Origin: Peptococcaceae bacterium
GTDB lineage: Bacteria; Bacillota; DSM-12270; Thermacetogeniales; Thermacetogeniaceae
Assembly: GCA_023249405.1 (NCBI GenBank)
Contig: JAHFCR010000010.1
Span: forward strand, 1-64,000
Direction of reading: 5' to 3'
Length of the DNA stretch: 64,000 nucleotides
Within the stretch, counting starts at the first letter, position 1. The number at the start of each line of letters is the position of its first letter. A program made the position numbers and the translations under genes. The notes beneath the pieces are model-generated. The model did no database searches and was not told where the DNA came from. It saw only the letters and a program-made list of their open reading frames with translations. Below, piece by piece: positions 15,158 through 23,950 of this stretch.

Positions 15158-16288
15158 ATGGCACAGCGTATTACTCAGATTATATTAGCTTTGATCGGGG
15201 GAGGAATTGGATTCTCGATAAGCTATCTGCTCAGGGGTCTCGACTTCATGAGGAGCCTCATGATGACGACCGGCTACGGCTGGTATATCATCGTCTCGGC
15301 GATCGTGCTGTTGTTCGCAGCAATCACTTTCGTGATTGCCCCCTGGTTGATCCGGATTGTGCTGCAGATGGTCAGATTTTTTGAAAACGCCCTTCAGCGT
15401 ACCCCGATGCAAGATCTCATTGGCAGCGCTTTTGGAATCATCGTAGGTCTTGTGATCGCCAACCTGTTAGGAGCTTCCCTGAGCCGCATTCCCGTAGTTG
15501 GCTCGTACGTAACCGTGGTGGCCAGCCTATTGTTGGGTTATCTGGGATTAAGCGTGGGTTTGAAAAAGAAAGACGACATGGCGAACCTATTTGCCTTTTT
15601 CCGTATGGGCAAGACAAAGACCGACAGCGGTAAGGGAAATTTTAAGATCCTCGACACCAACGTCATCATCGATGGGCGAATTGCCGATATCTGCCGCAGT
15701 GGCTTCCTGGAAGGGACGCTGATCGTTCCCCGCATTGTTCTGGAAGAATTGCAGCACATTGCGGATTCTTCCGACTTGCTAAGACGCAATAAGGGGCGCC
15801 GCGGCCTGGATATTCTCAACAAGATGCGCAAGGAACAAATAATTAGAATTGACGTGCGGGACTTTGAGAATCTGGAAGGCAGCGAGGTTGACGCCAGGCT
15901 GCTGAAGATAGCCAAGCGCTTGGATGCTCCCATTGTCACCAATGATTACAACCTGAACAAGGTGGCGGAACTGGAGGGCGTGAAGGTGCTGAACATCAAC
16001 GAACTGGCCAACGCGGTCAAGCCACTCTACCTGCCCGGCGAGGAGATCGGGGCGGTGGACGTGATCCGGGACGGCAAGGAAGTTGGCCAGGGGATCGCCT
16101 ATCTGGAAGATGGTACCATGATCGTGATCGAGAATGGCAAGCGGTATGTCGGACAGAACATTCCGGTGGTTGTCACCAGCGTGCTGCAGACCTCGGCGGG
16201 GCGAATGATCTTTGCCAAGCCGAAGCTGGCGGCCAAGGATGCCTCTTCGCATCCTCGCCGCTATCATGAGGTGAAAGTGATTGGATAA
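15158..16288 (+). CDS. PIN/TRAM domain membrane protein (YacL family)
   Basis: A 376-residue protein. Residues 1-140 hold four hydrophobic helices, about 165-290 a PIN nuclease domain starting LDTNVIIDGRIADI with further acidic residues in VPRIVLEELQ and TNDYNLNK, and 300-360 a TRAM domain (EVGQGIAYLEDGTMIVIENG). It is the usual neighbour of ispD in Firmicutes, where carD normally precedes it; here carD is absent. The PIN acidic residues suggest RNase activity, though the role of YacL is not well established. GGGAGGTG precedes the ATG. The end overlaps the ispDF start by 8 bases, so translation is coupled. Confidence 0.93.
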   Translation: MAQRITQIILALIGGGIGFSISYLLRGLDFMRSLMMTTGYGWYIIVSAIVLLFAAITFVIAPWLIRIVLQMVRFFENALQRTPMQDLIGSAFGIIVGLVIANLLGASLSRIPVVGSYVTVVASLLLGYLGLSVGLKKKDDMANLFAFFRMGKTKTDSGKGNFKILDTNVIIDGRIADICRSGFLEGTLIVPRIVLEELQHIADSSDLLRRNKGRRGLDILNKMRKEQIIRIDVRDFENLEGSEVDARLLKIAKRLDAPIVTNDYNLNKVAELEGVKVLNINELANAVKPLYLPGEEIGAVDVIRDGKEVGQGIAYLEDGTMIVIENGKRYVGQNIPVVVTSVLQTSAGRMIFAKPKLAAKDASSHPRRYHEVKVIG

Positions 16289-17582
16289 GGTCGGCGGCGT
16301 GATCGTGGCGGCCGGTCGGGGTGAGAGGATGGGCGCTCCCATCAACAAGGCGTTCCTTCCTCTCGGCGGCCGGCCGTTATTTTTGCATAGTGTCCTCACT
16401 TTTGAGGCTGCACCTGCGGTGGATACCTATGTGGTGGTCTCGCACCCGGAGGATGCAGCCTTCTGTCGCGCCCTGTTGGCCCCCTATGGTTTGCGAAAAT
16501 TGGTTGCCGTGGTTGATGGAGGGGCGATACGGCAGGAGTCCGCGGCAGCGGGCGTGAGATCGCTGCCGGATGTCTGCTGCCTGGTAGCCGTACATGACGC
16601 CGCCAGGCCGCTGTTGTCCCTGGAGCTATTGCAGGGGGCGGTGGAGCGCGCACGTGACGGCTCCCGGTCCAGTAGTCCGGGCACGGGCCCGGCAACGCTG
16701 GGCGCAGCCCTGGTGGTGGCGGTGCCGGCCAAGGAAACCATCAAGCTGGTGGACGAGTCCGGACAGGTCAGGGACACACCGGACCGCCGCAGGCTGTGGG
16801 CCGCGCAGACTCCACAGATCTTCCGGCGCGACCTGTTATTGAGGGCCTATGCCGAGGCGGAGCGTGACGGCTTCGTAGGCACGGATGACGCCTCCCTGGT
16901 GGAGCGACTGGGAGCGCCGGTTGAGGTCTACCAGGGGGAGTACGGCAACATCAAGGTGACCACTCCGGAGGATTGGCGCATGGCACAGGCCCTGCTGGAG
17001 CAGAGGGCGCTGGTGGTGCCTGTATCTGCGGAGCGTGGGTTCGTGCCGGCAGCAGCTGCCGTGGCGGCGCCAGGCTCAGTTGCCTCTGGTCTGGCCAGGC
17101 CGGCATCGGTGCGCGTAGGGATCGGCTACGACGTCCACCCCTTTGACTCCGGACGGCCACTGTTCTTGGGAGGAGTGGAGATTCCGGAAGGCCCTGGCCT
17201 GGCCGGCCACTCGGATGCGGATGTCGCCCTGCATGCGTTGATGGACGCCTGCCTGGGCGCCGCCGGGCTGCGGGATATCGGCCAGCACTTTCCTCCTGGA
17301 GACCCCCGCTGGAAGGATGCTCCTAGCCTGGCCCTGCTGGCATCTGTCCGGAGCATGCTTGAAGCGGCGGGATATACAGTCAATCAGGTCGATCTGGCTA
17401 TTGCCGCCGAGACTCCCCGTCTGGCGCCCTACGTTGAACGGATGCAGCAGCGGATCGGTGTGGTGCTGGGCATTCCGCCAGGCAATGTGGGAATCAAAGC
17501 GACCACCTCCGAGGGTCTGGGATTTGTCGGCCGCAAGGAGGGCATCGCCGTCTGGGCAATCGCCACCGTTGTTAACGGTTGA
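16281..17582 (+). CDS. ispDF: Bifunctional IspD-IspF isoprenoid enzyme
   Basis: A 433-residue fusion. Residues 1-240 are IspD (cytidylyltransferase), with VIVAAGRGERMGAPINKAF, VAVHDAARPL and FVGTDDASLVERLG. A linker of about 35 residues, rich in Ala and Val, leads to IspF (MECDP synthase) from about residue 277, with GIGYDVHPF (Asp and His metal ligands), LAGHSDADVALHA and NVGIKATTSEGLGFVG. The two act at the third and fifth steps of the MEP pathway. Most Firmicutes have two separate adjacent genes; fusions are best known from Proteobacteria. The linker and intact motifs show a working fusion rather than a missed stop. TTG 16281 overlaps the YacL gene; GAGGTGAA is the probable binding site. 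Confidence 0.95.
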   Translation: MDKVGGVIVAAGRGERMGAPINKAFLPLGGRPLFLHSVLTFEAAPAVDTYVVVSHPEDAAFCRALLAPYGLRKLVAVVDGGAIRQESAAAGVRSLPDVCCLVAVHDAARPLLSLELLQGAVERARDGSRSSSPGTGPATLGAALVVAVPAKETIKLVDESGQVRDTPDRRRLWAAQTPQIFRRDLLLRAYAEAERDGFVGTDDASLVERLGAPVEVYQGEYGNIKVTTPEDWRMAQALLEQRALVVPVSAERGFVPAAAAVAAPGSVASGLARPASVRVGIGYDVHPFDSGRPLFLGGVEIPEGPGLAGHSDADVALHALMDACLGAAGLRDIGQHFPPGDPRWKDAPSLALLASVRSMLEAAGYTVNQVDLAIAAETPRLAPYVERMQQRIGVVLGIPPGNVGIKATTSEGLGFVGRKEGIAVWAIATVVNG

Positions 17583-17917
17583 TCTCGTGCTCCAGCTCTT
17601 CCAGGTAGGCCAGCCGGTGTTTGAGAGAGGGATGGGTGGAGAACAGCTCGGTGATGGTCTCTCCGGCGCTCTGGGCGGAGGGGATGATCAGGAAGGCGCT
17701 GATCGCATTTCCCTGTCCCTGCCCCAGTCCTTGGGCCCGGGTCAATTGGGAGCCGCTGATCTTGATCAGGGCGCTGCGCAAATTTGCCGGGGCGCCGGTC
17801 AGGTAAGCGGAGCCGCGGTCGGCGGACCCAAATGAACAGCAGGTAGAGGGCGGCCAACAGGAACATGGTAAAGAACATTCTGGCGGTCAGCCCGGGATCT
17901 CTGGGAACCTGTCGCAT
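17572..17917 (-). pseudogene. Internally deleted HtpX-type membrane metalloprotease
   Basis: From ATG 17917 (with GGAAGGTG in front) the product begins with a hydrophobic helix, MFFTMFLLAALYLLFIWV. The next text in a different frame, ADRGSAYLTGAPANLRSALIKISG, then FSTHPSLKHRLAYLEELEHEINR, is the C-terminal third of HtpX/M48 proteases. The middle, including the HExxH zinc site and most membrane helices (about 180 residues), is gone and the junction shifts frame. So the gene is dead. It converges on ispDF and its end overlaps the last 11 bases of that gene. A functional htpX may exist elsewhere. Confidence 0.75.
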
Positions 17918-18085
17918 GTTTTCACCTTCCTAATATATACCAATGGCACCTTCAGACAGACTTCGCGCTGTATTCTAAGCCTCATCGGGCGGTGTGTCAA
18001 TTGCGGCTTTACCTGCTAGCAGAATCCTGCAGCCGGTAGCCGGAGTATCGAGTTTTAATTAAGGTAACATTAGTGAGAATAAGGG

Positions 18086-18712
18086 TTAACGGGGGATAGA
18101 GCCGCTCATAAAGGCGGCGATTGCCACAATGATGGCGACAAGTATGCCGATGATGATCGCCAGCACGAAGAAAGAGGCGATAGTGACCAGCAGCACGCCG
18201 ATCGCCGGGCCGGTGTCGAGTTGCTGGCTCTCCCTGATCGCCAGCACGTTCAACGCCAGGATCCAAATACCGGCCACAAATCCGGCCACACTGCCCACCA
18301 GCGAGGCGGTCGTCTGGCCGAGCAGCAGCGCCAGGGCGGAGAGGGGAACGCTCAGCAGGTACGGAGTCATAGCGAAACCGAGGGCAGCCAGCATGCCTGC
18401 CAGGGTGCCCGTTCCCTTGAACAGCTTGCTGAATCCGTAGTAGATGGCTCCGGAAAGGAACCATGACAGAGCAGCAGCCACCAGTATAAAAGGAAGGAAA
18501 ACAGCAGGATTGCTCAGACTGGTCAGAACCTTGGCCAACTCCGGGTCTGATAGATTGGCGTTCGACGCATTGGCGGTTGCCAGGCTTACGGCTCCGTTCA
18601 ATAGCGCCAGCACCACTACCAGGAGCAGGCCCTCTTTCCATAGCTTTTTTTCGGCAACCTCCCGCAGTGCCCGTCCCGGCTCTGCGATCACGCCAACCAG
18701 ATACTCCCACAT
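18086..18712 (-). CDS. Yip1-family integral membrane protein
   Basis: A 208-residue protein with five hydrophobic segments, starting MWEYLVGVIAEPGRALREVAEKK, the typical Yip1-domain entry where a short amphipathic stretch containing a P-x-x-x-x-x-I/V block precedes the helices. Bacterial Yip1 proteins have no firm function; some affect membrane organisation or export. It starts 14 bases after the sppA stop on the same strand, with AGGGGAGG in front, so the two form an operon. Nothing recognisable lies in the 170 bases between its end and the htpX remnant. Confidence 0.8.
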   Translation of the reverse strand: MWEYLVGVIAEPGRALREVAEKKLWKEGLLLVVVLALLNGAVSLATANASNANLSDPELAKVLTSLSNPAVFLPFILVAAALSWFLSGAIYYGFSKLFKGTGTLAGMLAALGFAMTPYLLSVPLSALALLLGQTTASLVGSVAGFVAGIWILALNVLAIRESQQLDTGPAIGVLLVTIASFFVLAIIIGILVAIIVAIAAFMSGSIPR

Positions 18713-18726
18713 TCCAGCAGCCTCCC

Positions 18727-19677
18727 CTAATATTTTAAGGTGGTATAGGCAGGCGGCAGTTGCTGCGGGGCATAACCCTGCAGCAGGCTGGCCGCAGCCA
18801 TCAGGTCCGGTACGTTCCCCAATGCGCCCAGGCCCCTGAAGATGTCTGTCAGGCCGGGTTTATGATATGCCACCGCCTGCGGCGAGGCTATCCCGGCCAG
18901 TTTGCCGGCCAGAGCCACCGATTCATGCAGGCCTCCCAGCTCATCCACCAGCCCGAGTTGTTTTGCCTGGGTCCCGGTGTATACCCGCCCGTCTGCCAGC
19001 TTCCGGACCTGGTCCTCGGGCAGGTTGCGGCCCTGGGCCACGGCTTGCACGAACTGTTCGTAGGTGTCGTCGATGATCCCCTGCATGATGGCTGCCTCTT
19101 CGGGAGTGATCGGGCGGTCTGGTGAGAGCATATCCTTGTGGGGGCCGCTCTTGAAAACCTGCTCCTTGTAACCGATCTTGCCGTAGAGGTCCTGCAGGTT
19201 GGGGACGGTGGAGATCACTCCGATGCTCCCGGTGAGGGTGGACGGGTCGGCCACGATCTTGTCCGCAGCCACCGCCACGTAGTAACCGCCCGAAGCGGCG
19301 GTATCACCGCAGGAAACGACCACCTTCTTGCCGGATTCCCTTAGACGTTTCAACTGGCTGTTTAGTTCCTGGGAAGCTGATGGGCTGCCCCCGGGTGAGT
19401 CGATCCGCAGCACCACCGCTTTTAGGCCCTGGTCATTGGTGGCCCGCTCCAGGTCCTGCATCGCCTGATCGGAGCCGGAGCCGCCGGTGAGCGAGGATGG
19501 ACTGCCAAAGCCGATCGTTCCCATCAGGTAGATCACCGCCACCGTGTTGCCGCTGCTGGTGCGGGCCTTCGTTCCCTGCGCCTGCTGTGGCGCTCTGGCA
19601 TAGGAGACCGCCACGGCGATCAGGGTGACGGCTATGGCTGCGATAAAGATGATCAGTCCGGTATGTTTGGAGCTCAA
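18727..19677 (-). CDS. sppA: Signal peptide peptidase SppA
   Basis: A 316-residue membrane-anchored serine protease. One N-terminal helix (GLIIFIAAIAVTLIAVAVS) is followed by a ClpP-like S49 domain. The catalytic Ser129 sits in AASGGYYVA and Lys181 in SGPHKDM, with RIDSPGGSP and TGSIGVI around the active site. It is the short, single-domain SppA of Firmicutes, which degrades cleaved signal peptides in the membrane. TTG 19677 is the first in-frame start after GGGGGTG. The Yip1 gene follows at 14 bases. Its C-terminal 60 residues are not conserved in other families I know. Confidence 0.92.
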   Translation of the reverse strand: MSSKHTGLIIFIAAIAVTLIAVAVSYARAPQQAQGTKARTSSGNTVAVIYLMGTIGFGSPSSLTGGSGSDQAMQDLERATNDQGLKAVVLRIDSPGGSPSASQELNSQLKRLRESGKKVVVSCGDTAASGGYYVAVAADKIVADPSTLTGSIGVISTVPNLQDLYGKIGYKEQVFKSGPHKDMLSPDRPITPEEAAIMQGIIDDTYEQFVQAVAQGRNLPEDQVRKLADGRVYTGTQAKQLGLVDELGGLHESVALAGKLAGIASPQAVAYHKPGLTDIFRGLGALGNVPDLMAAASLLQGYAPQQLPPAYTTLKY

Positions 19678-19828
19678 GCTAAAGCACCCCCATCATTCTT
19701 TGCGATAGCACCGGAGTGTTTGGACGGTTCTCCCGGTGTGTTCCTCTGTCTGTAAATAGTATGAGCCGGCCGGGTTGCCGAATACTAGCTGAAATATTCC
19801 CAGTTCAGTCCGGCGGCCTCCTGGACAG

Positions 19829-20443
19829 TCAGGAGTTCCCTGCCGGCGGCTGGGAGGGGTCGGGCAGGTAATCGTGCAGCAGTTTGGCCCGGGAGATCCA
19901 GATGAACTTGGAAGTAAGCTCCTGGTGCCCCTGCCGGAAACGGTAAATGCCCGACGGATGATAGACGGCCAGCAGCAACTGCTGTCCGACCATGTACAGC
20001 CATTGCAGCACCGGGTTACCAAACTCCCTGACCTCAAAACCCAGCGACCGCATGCCCTGATGAAAGAGAGTGATCGCATAATAAGCCTTGACGCTGGGCG
20101 TATTCTGCCCGGCTGCCACCAGGGCGGCCAGATAGGCCAGATCGCCCCCCAGCCCCTTTTTGATAGCTATGGTCGCCTTGACCCGGCTGCTGTATTTGAG
20201 TTGCAGCTTCAAGGCAGACCGGTTGGACAGGTGCAGTTCGCCCAATAGATCGCCCGGCCTGATCTGCGTGCCGTCCTGCAGTTCCAGGCCCGGCCCGCGA
20301 TAATGATGGGCGTTCAGGCGGAACAGGCCTCCGGGTTGGATCTCCTGAATCTGATAGAAAAAGGCGAAGGCCTTCTCCCAGAGATCCCACACCGACAGCA
20401 GCAAGCTCCGCCAGAATGATTCTTCCATACTATCTAGTGACAC
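19829..20443 (-). CDS. YkoP-like protein
   Basis: A 204-residue soluble protein. Residues 25-75 contain FYQIQEIQPGGLFRLNAHHYRGPGLELQDG and then GDLLGELHL, the core signature of the YkoP-type domain found in Bacillus and relatives, sometimes joined to polysaccharide deacetylases. No catalytic residues are known for this family. There is no signal peptide or strong membrane helix, though the C-terminal half is hydrophobic around PVLQWLYMVGQQLLLAVY. GTG 20443 is taken as start; an ATG five codons later is an alternative. It is followed by 150 bases without features before sppA and stands as its own unit. Function is unknown. Confidence 0.7.
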   Translation of the reverse strand: MSLDSMEESFWRSLLLSVWDLWEKAFAFFYQIQEIQPGGLFRLNAHHYRGPGLELQDGTQIRPGDLLGELHLSNRSALKLQLKYSSRVKATIAIKKGLGGDLAYLAALVAAGQNTPSVKAYYAITLFHQGMRSLGFEVREFGNPVLQWLYMVGQQLLLAVYHPSGIYRFRQGHQELTSKFIWISRAKLLHDYLPDPSQPPAGNS

Positions 20444-20517
20444 CTACCCTGTATTTGGCGATGATCATCTAAAAGTGCCATCTTCTGCTGCATTTTGTAG
20501 TTTTTCTGTACTTCGTT

Positions 20518-20631
20518 GCCGTCCGGTTAAAATCCTGCTTATTACAACGGGCGCATGTTGAGTTGCTGTAAATATTGCCAATGCCAGCGCCGGGAGATCC
20601 CCTGTTAGTGTTGCACGCCGTCCGGTTAAAA
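20518..20631. repeat. Two direct copies of a 15-base repeat
   Basis: GCCGTCCGGTTAAAA occurs at 20518-20532 and again at 20617-20631, 99 bases apart, both just upstream of a 51-codon ORF. No open frame lies between them. They may be regulator sites or the ends of a small excised element. Confidence 0.6.
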
Positions 20632-20677
20632 ATTAGTTCGGGGGAGAAACCTAACATGCAGGAGGAGGTGATTTTGA

Positions 20678-20833
20678 ATGATCATGCTGATTGATGATTA
20701 TACCCTTGACCTGGTTGATATGGAGGCGACCGAAGAGGCCTCCCAGGATTACCTGCGGCTTCCTGCCGCGGAGGATTTCGCCAGCACCTGGTCACGCAGC
20801 TTTCCAGTCCAGTATCCGGCGCAGGGCCGATAG
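20678..20833 (+). CDS. 51-residue ORF with a strong ribosome binding site
   Basis: ATG 20678 is preceded by AGGAGGAGGTG about 8 bases upstream, and the frame runs 51 codons to TAG 20833. The product starts MIMLIDDYTLDLVDMEATEE, is strongly acidic in its first half and ends FPVQYPAQGR. It has no membrane segment or Cys and resembles nothing I recognise. The quality of the binding site and the clean upstream region, with two copies of a 15-base repeat, argue for real expression. It is the last feature before the composition changes at about 20.85 kb. Confidence 0.5.
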   Translation: MIMLIDDYTLDLVDMEATEEASQDYLRLPAAEDFASTWSRSFPVQYPAQGR

Positions 20834-21318
20834 GCCGGCGGGCAGAAAATAAAAAACACGGCCCCACATTCATAGGGACATATTGTGAACAAAGTCTGTA
20901 TGTATGAGGCGGACGGCGAAAGTCGTTCGCCTCATGCGCTTTCTATGCAATGTTTTCTTCGTCTGTATTTTCTCTTCGACCGGCTCCACGCTGTCCATCA
21001 CGCCCACGTCGCGGTAGATGATGCGGATGCTCTGTAATTCTGTATTTGATTTGCAATCTGCCATGCCAGCCGGAAGCCGTGAATAAAGCTGTCCGCTTTC
21101 AGTATGTCGTTCACATGCTTCGCCTCCCTTCAACGACACAGAATACCATCAATTTCAGCCAATAGCTATCACTCTTTTAAATATATCTCCCAATTTCTCA
21201 GGCGTGATCTATTTTTTGAAGATTGTCATAAATCGTTGTATGCTGACGACATAAAGAATTTTAAATTTCAGACGATATATATTTACTGGCCCTAATCCCG
21301 CAGGAAGGAGGAACGCCA
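20834..21318. other. AT-rich left boundary of the accessory block
   Basis: About 485 bases between the 51-codon ORF and the LuxR-type gene. It holds an imperfect hairpin (ATGAGGCG.ACG paired with CGT.CGCCTCAT, about 20903-20937), a short minus-strand gene remnant (20998-21114), and an AT-rich stretch before the activator start. No integrase, tRNA or clear target duplication is visible. Confidence 0.55.
20998..21114 (-). pseudogene. Small remnant resembling DUF6809-type proteins
   Basis: A 38-codon frame from GTG 21114 (GGGAGG 7 bases upstream) to TGA 20998. It reads NDILKADSFIHGFRLAWQIA, close to the C-terminal block FxxGFRLGARLM of the small clostridial DUF6809 proteins, and then runs out. 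The N-terminal two thirds are missing. It is probably debris from an accessory element. The similarity is short, so the label is tentative. Confidence 0.3.
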
Positions 21319-23790
21319 ATGAAAAAGCTCAAAGCTCTAAAACGCGACCGCGTCAACCGCGCGCTCGAGAGTATATTCGACTATCCGCTGACCATCATAG
21401 AAGCCCCCATCGGTTACGGCAAGACCACGGCGGTCAGGGAATTCCTCGCGTTAAAGGACATTCCTGTCGTATGGACCTCCTTTTTATCCGAAGACGAATC
21501 TGCGGCGTCATTTTGGGACAGGCTTGCCGCCGAAGCCAGCAAATTTGACCAGGCGGCGGGGAGCAGGCTCAAAAGCCTCGGCTTCCCCTCCGACGCGCCG
21601 CAGACAACAACTATTATAACGATTCTAAACGAATCGGATTACAAAGCAAATACCACGCTTGTCATCGATGATTTCCACCTTGCTAAGAGCATGCGGGTCA
21701 CCGCGCTTTTCAGGCGATTTGTCATGGAAATACCGGACGATTTTCATATTGTCTTCATCACCAGAGATACGACAAACCTTGACATAGCGGAGCTTTCCGC
21801 CAAGGGGCGGTGTAACCTTCTGCCCCAGCAGACGCTCAGATTTACCGACAAAGAGGTGCACGACTACTGTGTGTTCATGGGCTTTACGCTTTCTGAGAAC
21901 GAAGTGAAAAAGCTCTGCGAATATACGGGCGGCTGGATATCGCTCATTTATCTCATCATGCTGGGCACTCAGCGGGGGATACCGATGGGATATAACAGCG
22001 CCATCGACTCCCTGATTGAAAATGTCCTCTACAACGCCTATGACGAGCGCATCCAAAGTTTTCTGCTCCGGCTTTCCATTATGGACAGCTTTACTGTGGA
22101 GCAGGCGCTGTTCGTGACGCAGGAGCCTAAATCGGAGGAGTTCCTCAAAAAGCTCAGACGGGAAAACGCCTTTATCACCCTTGATGAGGCATCGGGAGAA
22201 TATAAAATCCACGACGTGCTGCGGGATTTCCTTAGGGCAAAGCAGAAGGACGAAAAAGAGCGCCTGTCGCGCTATCGGCTGCTCGGCGAGTGGCACCTGA
22301 CGCATAAAGCGTATAAAACGGCTTACGAAAACTTAAACCGCGCCCGCGATACGGAACGCATCCTCGAGATTTTAGATAATCCGGACAGCGTGACCAACTA
22401 CTTCGCGGAATTTGAAGGCTCTTTTGAAATGTTTGCCGCGATATCCCGCGAGCTGCTGTATCAATACCCGCTGGCATATCTGCAATACATAGGCCTGCTT
22501 CTGACGAGCGGCGACCCGGAAGCCGCCGCCGAAGGCGCTATTCGTCTTGACGAGCTCCAGGCAGTTTATGAGAGAATGGAAAACATCCCTCCCGAAAGAA
22601 AAAACCGCGTTCTCGCGGAGGTGAGCGGCATACGCATCTTCGCCGTGTTCAACGACACGGAGAAAATTGTTGCCTGCGCAAACGAGGCGCTTGCACTCCT
22701 GGACGGCGGTTCGTCGGTCCTGTTCAAGCACGAAAACGAATTTACCTTCGGCACCCCGCATTTCCTGTATTCATATTACCGCGAACCAGGTCGGCTCAAG
22801 GAAACGGCGGACTTCATCGCCGACAGGTTTCCGGGCGTCGGACTGCTGACAAACGGTTTAGGCGCCGGCTGCGATTATTTAACGCTGGCCGAATACGCGC
22901 TTGAAACAGGCGGCGAAACGGCTGCGGAGCTAAACGCCTTCAAGGCCATCTACAAGGCAAAGACCAGGGAGCAGACCAGTATCGGTATCTGCGCGAACTT
23001 CACGCTGATCCGGCTATATATCTATCAGGGCAAAATCAATGAGGCGCGGGAGCAGTTCAGGCAGCTTGAAGGGGATGTATCAAAGGAAAACAACGCCATC
23101 TATAACACCGCCCTTGAGCTGATAAAGGGGTACGCCGCCGCCTGCCTCGGCCGGCCGGACAGCATCCCTGCATGGTTGCAAACGGGCGACATGTCTCCGG
23201 CGCATTTCATGTACCAGGGCCTTGCCTTCAACTATATTGTCCACGGCAAGGCAGTGCTGCTCTCGAAGGACTATATCCGGCTCGAAATGCTGGCCGAGGA
23301 ATGCGGGCAGTATTTCTCCATCCTCAGTAACCAGCTCGGCTTCCTGCACAACCGGATATTAAGGGCGGCGGCAAAATACCGGCTGTACGGCATGGATGCG
23401 GGAAGCATTGAGCTGCGCGGAGCCCTCGATGAAGCGCGTGAGGATCATATCGTCCTGCCCTTCGCCGAATACGCGCCGGATATCCTTGATATGGTAAGGC
23501 GCATCGCACATTCGGATTCAAGGGATACATACATACAGGATGTGCTCCGTTCCTGCGAGCGGTATATGGAGAGCCTCAAAAGCGCGTCGCAGATCGAAGT
23601 GCCCCTGTCGGCCAGGGAAACAGAAATCCTCGCCCTTGCCGCCGAGGGCTTAAAGCGCGACGAGATCGCCGGGCGGCTCCATGTGACCGCCGGCACCGTA
23701 CAGGTTCATCTGCATAACATCTACGGCAAGCTGGAGGTAAACGGCAGGGCGGCGGCCATAAAAAAGGCTCAAAAAATGAAACTTCTTTGA
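21319..23790 (+). CDS. Large MalT-type LuxR family transcriptional activator (STAND ATPase)
   Basis: An 823-residue protein. It starts with a STAND/NB-ARC type ATPase (IEAPIGYGKTTAVREF, P-loop at residues 29-38; LVIDDFHLA near 115; IVFITRD near 147), followed by a long TPR-like helical sensor region (about 320-750), and ends with a LuxR helix-turn-helix (LSARETEILALAAEGLKRDE, then VTAGTVQVHLHNIYGKL). Such activators oligomerise with ATP and an inducer, as MalT does with maltotriose. AGGAGG precedes the ATG at 21319. A terminator follows at 23840, and the three genes behind are in the same direction, so they are plausible targets. Codon choice and style differ from the flanking housekeeping genes, suggesting transfer. 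Confidence 0.92.
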   Translation: MKKLKALKRDRVNRALESIFDYPLTIIEAPIGYGKTTAVREFLALKDIPVVWTSFLSEDESAASFWDRLAAEASKFDQAAGSRLKSLGFPSDAPQTTTIITILNESDYKANTTLVIDDFHLAKSMRVTALFRRFVMEIPDDFHIVFITRDTTNLDIAELSAKGRCNLLPQQTLRFTDKEVHDYCVFMGFTLSENEVKKLCEYTGGWISLIYLIMLGTQRGIPMGYNSAIDSLIENVLYNAYDERIQSFLLRLSIMDSFTVEQALFVTQEPKSEEFLKKLRRENAFITLDEASGEYKIHDVLRDFLRAKQKDEKERLSRYRLLGEWHLTHKAYKTAYENLNRARDTERILEILDNPDSVTNYFAEFEGSFEMFAAISRELLYQYPLAYLQYIGLLLTSGDPEAAAEGAIRLDELQAVYERMENIPPERKNRVLAEVSGIRIFAVFNDTEKIVACANEALALLDGGSSVLFKHENEFTFGTPHFLYSYYREPGRLKETADFIADRFPGVGLLTNGLGAGCDYLTLAEYALETGGETAAELNAFKAIYKAKTREQTSIGICANFTLIRLYIYQGKINEAREQFRQLEGDVSKENNAIYNTALELIKGYAAACLGRPDSIPAWLQTGDMSPAHFMYQGLAFNYIVHGKAVLLSKDYIRLEMLAEECGQYFSILSNQLGFLHNRILRAAAKYRLYGMDAGSIELRGALDEAREDHIVLPFAEYAPDILDMVRRIAHSDSRDTYIQDVLRSCERYMESLKSASQIEVPLSARETEILALAAEGLKRDEIAGRLHVTAGTVQVHLHNIYGKLEVNGRAAAIKKAQKMKLL

Positions 23791-23805
23791 TTTTCTGATC
23801 AAAAG

Positions 23806-23823
23806 ATATACCGAACGGTATAT
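23806..23823. promoter_or_regulatory. Perfect 18-base palindrome of TetR-operator type
   Basis: ATATACCG-AA-CGGTATAT lies 16 bases after the LuxR-type stop codon. The TACCG..CGGTA form is common for TetR-family operators in Clostridia, yet no TetR gene lies nearby. It may be left over from a lost neighbour. Confidence 0.4.
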
Positions 23824-23839
23824 TCTCAAATAAAAAAAG

Positions 23840-23872
23840 TCCTCTATACTTTTTCAGTATGGAGGATTTTTT
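23840..23872 (+). terminator. Intrinsic terminator after the LuxR-type gene
   Basis: TCCTCTATACT pairs with AGTATGGAGGA around TTTTC and is followed by TTTTTT. It separates the activator from the DUF2442 and secreted protein genes, so those need their own promoter. Confidence 0.85.
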
Positions 23873-23950
23873 ATTTCTCCAGGCTGCATGGGCGAGCGGA
23901 TGATGCAGTCATCGACCAGCCCGCTCTCGCTCAAAGGAGGAATTTACGCG

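Noticed and set aside
20834-21318. Integrase, att site or insertion sequence at the accessory block edge
   Set aside because: No recombinase gene, tRNA end or clear flanking duplication could be seen; only small remnants are present.
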